A DNA stretch of 54,507 nt from Myxococcales bacterium (GTDB lineage Bacteria; Myxococcota_A; UBA796; GCA-2862545). This document shows, one piece after another, positions 1 to 6,187 of this stretch. Numbering within the stretch: the stretch's first letter is position 1; each line of letters starts with the position of its first letter. A program made the translations under genes and the position numbers. Location: NCBI GenBank assembly GCA_019634415.1, contig JAHQVJ010000055.1, forward strand, positions 1 through 54,507, given 5' to 3'. A model generated the notes under the pieces. That model was not told the DNA's origin. It did no database searches and was given only the letters and a program-made list of their open reading frames with translations.

Positions 1-133
1 CAATCAACTCCGTTGATGGTCGCGATCGAGCGGAGCGCGTCTGATCCGGGGTTGCAGTGGGACTGGAACGAGCGAGCGTGCGAGCGAGTGCAGGGACTGC
101 TGCAAGTCCAGGCGCGGAGCGGCAACCGGTAGC

Positions 134-166
134 ATCGCGACAATCAACTCCGTTGATTGTCGCGAT
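134..166. terminator. Perfect 14-bp hairpin, loop CTCCG (family member in the 140-bp repeat)
   Basis: Left arm ATCGCGACAATCAA (134-147), loop CTCCG, right arm TTGATTGTCGCGAT (153-166). The pairing is perfect. The same stem with loop CGGG stands after a stop codon at 19111-19144 and, imperfectly, at 42179-42210, which suggests an end-of-transcript role. There is no clear U-tract, so factor-independent termination is not assured. Confidence 0.6.
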
Positions 167-272
167 CGAGCGGAGCGCGTCTGATCCGGGGGTGCAGTGG
201 GCCTGGAACGAGCGAGCGTGCGAGCGCGTGCAGGGACTGCTGCAAGTCCAGGCGCGGAGCGGCCACCGGTAG

Positions 273-307
273 CATCGCGACCATCAACTCCGTCGATGGT
301 CGCGATG
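273..307. terminator. 13-bp hairpin with compensatory stem changes
   Basis: Left arm CATCGCGACCATC (273-285) pairs with GATGGTCGCGATG (295-307). Inside is a one-base mismatch, an A-T pair and the same CTCCG loop as at 148-152. Relative to that copy, an A-T pair of the stem has become C-G by changes on both arms, so the fold rather than the bare sequence seems to be kept. It lies 65 bases beyond the stop of the minus-strand gene ending at 372. Confidence 0.55.
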
Positions 308-371
308 AGTCGCTGCGCGAGGTGCCTGGCATCGAGGCCGTCGGGCCTCGCCCCCCTGGAGTGCTGGGTGG

Positions 372-734
372 TCAGCCCACCAGCAAGAGCACGATTCCCA
401 CCACCGACGGCACCGTCTGCACGAACAGGATCCGCGTGTTGGCGGTGACCGCACCCACCACTCCTGCCACGGCCACGCAGCCCAAGAAGAACAGCTTGAG
501 ATCGAAGGCCATCCCCGGATCAGGGTGTAGCAGGCTCCAGATCAGCCCCGCCGCGAGGAAGCCGTTGTAGATCCCCTGGTTCTGCAGCATCGTGCGCAGC
601 AGCGGGTCATCACGGCGGTCCTTGGGAATGCCGAACACGCGCACGGCCCGTCCCCACAGGAACATCTCGAGCACCAGGATGTAGACGTGCAACGCGGCAA
701 TGAGCCCGACGACGACGGTGGCTGCGGTCTGCAT
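372..734 (-). CDS. DUF1304 family membrane protein
   Basis: A 120-residue membrane protein matching the usual length of DUF1304. It starts MQTAATVVVGLIAALHVYI, carries the motif LEMFLWGR near residue 22-29 and ends in hydrophobic helices; about four membrane segments are visible. The start at 734 is chosen because GGAGGG lies 4-9 bases upstream and the membrane protein begins exactly there. The frame stays open to 1055, but that part overlaps the divergent gene at 874 and has no protein character. The function of the family is unknown. No operon partner is evident. Confidence 0.85.
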   Translation of the reverse strand: MQTAATVVVGLIAALHVYILVLEMFLWGRAVRVFGIPKDRRDDPLLRTMLQNQGIYNGFLAAGLIWSLLHPDPGMAFDLKLFFLGCVAVAGVVGAVTANTRILFVQTVPSVVGIVLLLVG

Positions 735-873
735 GGATCCCTCCGAGGTCGGCATCCTACTTCGTGCAGTCGACCTACGACTCGCGACAGGCCCCAACAA
801 CAACCGACGTTCCGTGGGTTGGACGACGCACCGACAGGCCGTAGCCTCGCGCGAGCCCGAGCCGAGGAAGCCC

Positions 874-1329
874 ATGTTCGGAACCCGCGCCGATGCCATC
901 GTCGACGGTGTGCTGATGATCAACGTGCTCGCACCGTTCATCGCCACCTTTGCCGCCCGTCTCGCCCGACGGGGGCAGCACCGCCAGCACATGTGGGTGC
1001 AGCTGACCCTGTGGGCGGTGCTCGCCGTCAACGTGGTCGTGCTCGAGGTCCACATTCGCCTGAGCGGTGGCTCGGGCAGCCTCGTGGGGGACAGCCCCTA
1101 CGCAGGAACGACCCTGCTCCGCGGAGTGTTCGCAGCGCACATCCTGCCAGCCGTCGCCACCTACCTACTCTGGGGTGGGCTCGTCTGGACCACCTTCGTG
1201 CGGCGCAACCAGCCCCAGCTCGGGGGGCGAGCGAGCCTTCATCGCACCGTCGGCAAGGTGGTCATCGCCGGCCTCGTGTGGACGGCCCTGTCGGCTGGCG
1301 CCGTCTACTACTTCGGGTTCGCCGCGTAG
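874..1329 (+). CDS. DUF420 (YozB/CtaM-like) membrane protein
   Basis: A 151-residue integral membrane protein with four or five hydrophobic segments and the histidines typical of DUF420 (HMW, EVHIRL, AAHILPA and SLHRTVGK regions). Firmicute members (YozB/CtaM) help mature heme-copper oxidases; whether this one does is inference, and no oxidase genes are nearby. The start MFGTRADAIVDG is preceded by GAGGAAG. A longer reading from 700 would add a basic, low-complexity leader and overlap the divergent gene, so I reject it. Confidence 0.8.
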   Translation: MFGTRADAIVDGVLMINVLAPFIATFAARLARRGQHRQHMWVQLTLWAVLAVNVVVLEVHIRLSGGSGSLVGDSPYAGTTLLRGVFAAHILPAVATYLLWGGLVWTTFVRRNQPQLGGRASLHRTVGKVVIAGLVWTALSAGAVYYFGFAA

Positions 1330-1383
1330 CGACCCAAGGCGCGGAGGACGAGGCTATCCTTGGGATCCACCACGGGAAGTTGC

Positions 1384-2547
1384 ATGTTGTCGCTCGTCTG
1401 TCTGTTCGCGTGCATACCGGGATCCACCTCCGGGGTCGTTCCCCCGGCCACCACGCCGCCGCCTCCTTCGACCAGCACCTCCACCACACCTCCATCCGAC
1501 GCGGACAACGACGGGTTCAGCGTGGCCGACGGGGACTGCGACGACGGCGATCCCAACATCAGCCCCACCGCCACCGACATCGTCGGCGACGACGTGGATC
1601 AGAACTGTGACGGCATCGACGGCACCGATGCCGACGGAGACGGCTACGCGTCGGAGGCCAGCGGCGGCGACGACTGCGACGACACCGACGCGAAGGTGAA
1701 CCCCGGTGCCCCCGATGAGCTGGACTGCGTGCCCGACGTCGAGGAGGTGCCGTTCTTCGGCGACGTCACGTTCACCTCCGAGGCGTCGATGGAGACGTTC
1801 TGCCAGACCTACAACACCGTCCTCGGCAACGTGACCGTTCGCGGTCGAGACGTGGCCGACGTCGAGGGATTGTCCTGCCTGATCCGGGTCGAGGGCGACC
1901 TACAGATCCAGACGGGCACCTCGGTGGAGGAGGCCAGCTTTCCCGTCCTCGAGGAGGTGGGCGGAGAGCTCAGCGTGGACGGGGACTCCCTCGTCGTGGT
2001 GGACCTCCCAGAGCTCGACGAGGTGGGTGGCTGGGTCTCTCTGCACCTGGACCACTTCACCGAGGGCCACGAGCTGTCCTTGCCCGAGCTCCAGACCGTA
2101 GGGGTCAACCTCACCGTCGTGGCCCATCACGCCGCCGAGCTGCAGCTTCCCGCGCTACGGTCCGTGGGAACCTACGTGGACCTGCAGCTATCGCAGATGA
2201 CGACCCTGTCTGCTCCGTCGTTGGAGTCCACCGGTCACCTCCTGATCCGAAACGCCCCCTTGGACTCCATCGATCTGGACGCGCTGCACACGGTGGACGA
2301 CTTCGTGCTGGCGAACACCGACGTCGTGGACTTGGACGGCATCCCCAACCTACGGACCGTCGCTGGCGAGCTCGTGCTCTCCGGCAACGAAGCACTGTCC
2401 GACATCCACTCACTGCTCGGGATCACCTCCTTCGGCACCTACCTGTACGTGTGCGGCAACCCCGCACTGTCGGCGAAGCAGATCAAGACGCTGTCGGGAC
2501 TGGCCGTGGCCGACGGTCTCACCAACATCGACATCTGCGAGCTATAG
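1384..2547 (+). CDS. Lipoprotein with MopE-type metal-binding motifs and receptor L-domain-like repeats
   Basis: 387 residues. The start MLSLVCLFAC gives a short lipoprotein signal with Cys10. A Pro/Thr linker follows, then two DCDD-type blocks (GDCDDGDPN, and DDCDDTD about 40 residues later) of the MopE metal-binding motif family. From about residue 120 there are repeating strands such as FPVLEEVGGEL and LPELDEVGGWV, as in receptor L-domain or LRR-like solenoids. It is probably a surface lipoprotein; binding partner unknown. GGGAAG lies upstream of the chosen ATG; a TTG at 1360 is an alternative start but spoils the signal peptide. Confidence 0.8.
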   Translation: MLSLVCLFACIPGSTSGVVPPATTPPPPSTSTSTTPPSDADNDGFSVADGDCDDGDPNISPTATDIVGDDVDQNCDGIDGTDADGDGYASEASGGDDCDDTDAKVNPGAPDELDCVPDVEEVPFFGDVTFTSEASMETFCQTYNTVLGNVTVRGRDVADVEGLSCLIRVEGDLQIQTGTSVEEASFPVLEEVGGELSVDGDSLVVVDLPELDEVGGWVSLHLDHFTEGHELSLPELQTVGVNLTVVAHHAAELQLPALRSVGTYVDLQLSQMTTLSAPSLESTGHLLIRNAPLDSIDLDALHTVDDFVLANTDVVDLDGIPNLRTVAGELVLSGNEALSDIHSLLGITSFGTYLYVCGNPALSAKQIKTLSGLAVADGLTNIDICEL

Positions 2548-2554
2548 CCACGGC

Positions 2555-3298
2555 ATGCTCGGGTCTCGCTTCACCATGCACCCGACGGTGCCCGAGGCGC
2601 CCGCGCCCACCACGCCCCGTCATGCCGCACGCTTGTTGCGAGAGGCCACGGTGGTGGCGGAGCTCCCTCGACTGGCGCTGGGGCTGAGGCGCCTGTGGGG
2701 TCGGGCCCCCACTCCGAGCCTGGTGGTGACCATCCCGGGCTTCAAGGCGCCCCAGGCCACCATGGCTCCCCTGGGAGCCTACCTCCGCCTGCGCGGTCAC
2801 CGCGTGGTGCCCTGGGGGCTCGGGACCAATCAGGGGGATCCGGAGGGCGATCTGGAGCGCCTGCAGCCACGGCTCGAGGCCTGGGCGAGCGGGGCGCTGC
2901 CCGTGGCGGTGGTGGGGTGGAGTCTCGGTGGCGTGATCGCCCGAGAGCTGGCACGCAACAACCCCCAGCTCGTGCACCGGGTGATCACCTATGGCACCCC
3001 GGCGGTGGGCGGACCCAGCTACACGCTGGCAGCTCCGTTCTGGGGGCCGCAGGAGTGCGCGCGCATCGCGGCCATCGCCGCGCAGCTCGATGCCACGAAC
3101 CCCATCCAGGTCCCACTCACCGCCATCTACTCGCGCAACGACCAGGTGGTGGACTGGGCTGCGAGCATCGACCGCCGCTCGAGCGACGTGATGCACGTCG
3201 AGGTGGGGTCGTCGCACGTGGGGCTGGGGCTCGATCCGGACGTGTGGAAGGCGGTGGCCTGGGGCGTGGAGACGCCTCGAGGTCCATCAGCTCGCTGA
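2555..3298 (+). CDS. Alpha/beta hydrolase, lipase-like
   Basis: 247 residues. The nucleophile elbow is GWSLGG with Ser123; the likely acid is Asp196 in YSRNDQVVDW and the base His221 in SSHVGL. This spacing fits an esterase or lipase of the alpha/beta-hydrolase fold. VTIPGF near residue 58-63 would supply the oxyanion region. No clear signal peptide is visible, so I place it in the cytoplasm, although the first 40 residues are ambiguous. An internal ATG at 2576 is an alternative start. Its 3' end overlaps the convergent methyltransferase gene by 12 bases. Substrate not predictable. Confidence 0.8.
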   Translation: MLGSRFTMHPTVPEAPAPTTPRHAARLLREATVVAELPRLALGLRRLWGRAPTPSLVVTIPGFKAPQATMAPLGAYLRLRGHRVVPWGLGTNQGDPEGDLERLQPRLEAWASGALPVAVVGWSLGGVIARELARNNPQLVHRVITYGTPAVGGPSYTLAAPFWGPQECARIAAIAAQLDATNPIQVPLTAIYSRNDQVVDWAASIDRRSSDVMHVEVGSSHVGLGLDPDVWKAVAWGVETPRGPSAR

Positions 3299-4036
3299 CG
3301 GCGTTCGGAACAGGTAGACCGCGAAGCCCATCGCGTCGCGGCCCCAGCGCTGCTGCGCCGCCACGAAGCGCCGGCGTGCGGCCACCTCGTGCTCTTGCTC
3401 GACCGACAGCCCATGCTCCCGAGCATGTCGGTTCATCGCGTACTGGTAGAGCCACTCGAACTCGTCCCACTCGTCGCGCGAGCTGACCACGCTGTAGACC
3501 GGCCAGAGCCCTCGCTCCTCGGCCGCGTCCAGGTTCCCCGCGTGGCTGTTCTGGTGGAAGGAGGGGGTGCCCAGCGCCTCCAGGTACGCCTGCGGAGGAG
3601 GCTGCTGCCAGAACCCCTCCCCCACGAGGAGCGCCCCACCCGGACGAGTCAGGCGGATCATCGCGTCGAGCATGTCCTCGTAGCTGCCGAAGGCGTGGTG
3701 CGATCCCATGCAGATCGTCAGGTCGAACGCCTCGTCCTCGAGGTCCAGCTCGTCCACCCCACAGCCGTGCCAGGTGACGTCTCCCTCGGAGACCCGCTGT
3801 GTTGCGGCGTCGCGGGCCAGCAGCAGCACGGGTGACGGGTCCACCCCCACGGCCCGCACCTCGAAGCGCTCCACCAGGCGGATCAGCGCCTCGCCCTTCC
3901 CACACCCCACGTCGAGCACCCGCGCCCGAGGCGGAAGGTCCAGCAGATCGAAGACGCGCTCCATCTTCGCCACGCTGACCGGGCTCCCGTAGGTGTGGAA
4001 GCGGTTGCGGACGATCTGCCAGCTATCCGTGTCCAC
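3287..4036 (-). CDS. Class I SAM-dependent methyltransferase
   Basis: 249 residues. The SAM-binding motif I is VLDVGCGKG (residues 40-48), followed by an acidic strand end at GVDPSP and the post-I segment FDLTICMGSHHAFG. LTRPGGALLVGEGFW matches the usual strand before the substrate region. It is a soluble small-molecule type methyltransferase; the substrate is not evident. It is divergent from the serine protease gene at 4197, with the 160-base gap holding a sigma-54 promoter for that gene. Confidence 0.85.
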   Translation of the reverse strand: MDTDSWQIVRNRFHTYGSPVSVAKMERVFDLLDLPPRARVLDVGCGKGEALIRLVERFEVRAVGVDPSPVLLLARDAATQRVSEGDVTWHGCGVDELDLEDEAFDLTICMGSHHAFGSYEDMLDAMIRLTRPGGALLVGEGFWQQPPPQAYLEALGTPSFHQNSHAGNLDAAEERGLWPVYSVVSSRDEWDEFEWLYQYAMNRHAREHGLSVEQEHEVAARRRFVAAQQRWGRDAMGFAVYLFRTPSAS

Positions 4037-4084
4037 CAGCTCTCCTGAGCCCCCGTGCTCCGCCGGAGTCTACACGAGCGGCGC

Positions 4085-4110
4085 GCGCATCAACGCGCAT
4101 CACCGCGCAC
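4085..4110 (+). promoter_or_regulatory. Three GCGCAT/C repeats at 10-bp spacing (possible enhancer site)
   Basis: GCGCAT at 4085-4090, GCGCAT at 4095-4100 and GCGCAC at 4105-4110 fall on the same face of the helix. They lie roughly 70-95 bases before the transcription start expected from the sigma-54 promoter at 4152, the normal place for an enhancer-binding protein. The assignment is inference. Confidence 0.4.
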
Positions 4111-4151
4111 CGCGAGCGGGCCAGAACCCAGGTCCCACCGTCGCGCAGCCA

Positions 4152-4167
4152 TGGCACGGCCCTTGCG
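4152..4167 (+). promoter_or_regulatory. Sigma-54 promoter of the serine protease gene
   Basis: TGGCACGGCCCTTGCG matches the -24/-12 consensus TGGCACG-N4-TTGC without a mismatch, and the first G of GG lies 12 bases from the G of GC as required. Transcription should start near 4178, 19 bases before the ATG at 4197. Confidence 0.8.
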
Positions 4168-4196
4168 ATGGACCTGGGTGAACGGAGGAGCCCCCA

Positions 4197-5447
4197 ATGT
4201 CCATTCGCGTCTTGTCCATCCTCGCCCTCTTCGGTGCCCCTGGCTGCGAGCTCATCGAGGGGATCGACGACCCCGATACCCCCATCGACGACACCGAGGA
4301 CCCCACCGAGGTCGAGCTGCCCGAGCTGTTCGCCAACCTCCCCGGCACCTACCGCGACCTCGGCCCGGCCGTCGTCAACCGGGGTGAGCCCATCATCGAC
4401 CTCGTGGAGACCGGAGGAGCAGGCGACGACACCGTGGACCCGCCCCGCGACAGCGGTGTGCGCGAGACCGACGACAGCGTGCTCGCCGAGGGCAGCGTGC
4501 GCTTCCGGCTGCTGAGCCTCGACCACGCCAGTGGTGACGAGCACGAGATCGAGTACGACGTGTCTGCAGGCGCGCTGTTCGACCTGCACCTGGAGGCCGA
4601 GCGCATGGGCCTCACCGAGGGCTTCGTACCCGACGACGCCGAGGAGGGCGGCGAAGACTTCGACGACGTACAGCCCCGCGGCTGGAGCGACGGCGTGGAC
4701 ACCCGGATCCTGCGCACCAACACCACCGTGTGGCCCTACCGCACCATCGGCACCCTGTTCGACGGGGGCGGCGACTGCACCGGCACCCTGGTGGGCCCAC
4801 GCCACGTGCTCACGGCCGCCCACTGCATCTACAACCGCGACACCGCGAGCTGGAACCTCATCGACTTCAAGCCCGGTCGCGACGGTGCCGGTGACGCTCC
4901 CTACGGCTCCGCCGGCCCGATCTGGTACTGGGTGCCCCAGGAGTACATCGACGGCGCCTCGGGACTCAACGGCTACGACATCGGCATGATCATCCTGGAC
5001 CGCCCCATCGGAAACGGCTGGATGGGCTACGGCAACTGGGCGGGCTGGTGGCTCGACGACCGCAACATCTACATGCGCGGCTACCCCCGCTGCGGTGTGG
5101 AGGGCTCCCCGACCCTGCCCGGCGGCGCCACCTGCGACCCGAAGACCCTGTGGGCCAGTGTGAAGCGGTGCGACATGGGCACCTTCTTCAACCTCGACGG
5201 CGACAACTGGAACCGCGAGATCACCACGAACTGCGACGGCAGCGCCGGCCAGAGCGGCTCCTCCTTCTACTTCTACCACCCCGACAGCGGGAACCCAGTC
5301 TCGATGGGGGTCTTCAGCCGGCACTACTGCCTGGGCGAGTGTGGCCCGGATCAGCAGCAGTTCGACGCCTACCCCAATGTCATCACCCGCATCACGCCGT
5401 ACTACCGGTGGGTGATCAGCTGGTTCCGCCAGGCCTACCCGAACTAA
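4197..5447 (+). CDS. V8/glutamyl-endopeptidase-like serine protease lipoprotein
   Basis: 416 residues. MSIRVLSILALFGAPGC is a lipoprotein signal with Cys17. A long acidic region (18-170) may be a linker or pro-region. The trypsin-fold catalytic triad is visible: His209 in LTAAHC, Asp261 in GYDIGMIIL and Ser353 in GQSGSS, the arrangement of S1B V8-like endopeptidases. Several cysteines (C194, C210, C299, C313, C325, C346) could form disulfides. It should act outside the cell or on the outer membrane, hydrolysing proteins. GGAGGAG precedes the ATG. Expression is expected to need sigma-54 (promoter at 4152) and thus an activator signal. Confidence 0.9.
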   Translation: MSIRVLSILALFGAPGCELIEGIDDPDTPIDDTEDPTEVELPELFANLPGTYRDLGPAVVNRGEPIIDLVETGGAGDDTVDPPRDSGVRETDDSVLAEGSVRFRLLSLDHASGDEHEIEYDVSAGALFDLHLEAERMGLTEGFVPDDAEEGGEDFDDVQPRGWSDGVDTRILRTNTTVWPYRTIGTLFDGGGDCTGTLVGPRHVLTAAHCIYNRDTASWNLIDFKPGRDGAGDAPYGSAGPIWYWVPQEYIDGASGLNGYDIGMIILDRPIGNGWMGYGNWAGWWLDDRNIYMRGYPRCGVEGSPTLPGGATCDPKTLWASVKRCDMGTFFNLDGDNWNREITTNCDGSAGQSGSSFYFYHPDSGNPVSMGVFSRHYCLGECGPDQQQFDAYPNVITRITPYYRWVISWFRQAYPN

Positions 5448-5486
5448 GGGGCCTTTCCGGCTCGTATGGCAAGGGTGAGGTGCACG

Positions 5487-6086
5487 ATGCCAGCTCCCCC
5501 TTCCACGCCGACGAGCCTGGAGGCTGCGCTCGAGCTGACCTGGAACGAGCGCGGATTCGAAGCTCGCATCCCCACGAAGATGCGACGACCGTACCGACCG
5601 GTCCCGCCGCTCACGATCGCCCTGCTGGCAGCCTGCGCCCTGTGCGTGTCGTTGGCCTCCGATCATGCCGCTCCCGCCTGGCTCGTGGTGGGGGCGGCAC
5701 CGCTGTTCGCGCTTCTGATGGGCGGCGATGCCGTGACCGCGCCTCTTCGCTCGACGCTCCTCGTGGTGCACAGCGAGGCCCTCGTCGTCGACCTGCACGC
5801 CCGCACCCTGCGCCTGGGCGCACACACCACGCCCTTGGCCGAGGTGGTGGAGGTCCGACTCGACGGACCCGTCCTCCGCGTCACCCGCCGCGGCCTGCCC
5901 GATCTGACCGTGTGCGCCTCTGCCGAGCTGCCCCCAGAAACACTACAGCCCGTGGCCCTGGCGCTGCGGCAGTCCGTCATGGCACTGCGCCAGGAGCAGC
6001 CTCCCATCCGCCGCTACCACGCCGGACCAGCCATGCAGCTTCCGCGCCGAGCTTCCACGGGACGCTGGGCCCGCCCCGAGGACTGA
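5487..6086 (+). CDS. Two-helix membrane protein of unknown function
   Basis: 199 residues. Two adjacent hydrophobic helices lie at about residues 40-60 and 64-85 (LTIALLAACALCVSLAS, then APAWLVVGAAPLFALLMGG), followed by a soluble C-terminal part with short strands (LLVVHSEALVVDL) and a basic tail. The layout, a short N-terminal domain, two helices and a PH-like beta region, resembles that of 19620-20159, but I cannot claim homology. The ATG at 5487 has GTGAGG upstream; an ATG at 5466 is possible. It follows the protease gene by 39 bases and may be cotranscribed. Not recognised. Confidence 0.65.
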   Translation: MPAPPSTPTSLEAALELTWNERGFEARIPTKMRRPYRPVPPLTIALLAACALCVSLASDHAAPAWLVVGAAPLFALLMGGDAVTAPLRSTLLVVHSEALVVDLHARTLRLGAHTTPLAEVVEVRLDGPVLRVTRRGLPDLTVCASAELPPETLQPVALALRQSVMALRQEQPPIRRYHAGPAMQLPRRASTGRWARPED

Positions 6087-6187
6087 AGGCACCGAGCGGT
6101 CCGGTGCCGTCGCGTCTGATCGAGCCGCAGTTGTCGCGCCCTGAGCCATATTGATACATGTCGGCGTCGGACGGGGGAAATGTGCAC

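Larger units (their letters stand above)
1..307. repeat. 140-bp tandem repeat, about 2.2 copies
   Basis: Two nearly identical 140-base units begin at 1 and 141, and the first 30 or so bases of a third begin at 281. Each unit opens with a hairpin around CAATCAACTCCGTTGAT and continues with the same 110-base spacer, which itself contains GGACT-GCTGCA-AGTCC. I see only a few differences between the full copies. No open frame has convincing protein content here, so 1-371 is non-coding. The stretch lies downstream of the minus-strand DUF1304 gene ending at 372 and could end its transcript. The left end is cut by the window, so the true copy number is unknown. Confidence 0.85.

Noticed and set aside
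1..307. CRISPR array
   Set aside because: Units are 140 bases with equal 'spacers'; a CRISPR would have short repeats and unlike spacers, and no cas genes are present.
4023..5825. Very long minus-strand open frame opposite the serine protease
   Set aside because: It is the antisense shadow of a GC-rich gene: Val/Ala/Gly/His repeats, no start signals, and catalytic motifs clearly on the plus strand.
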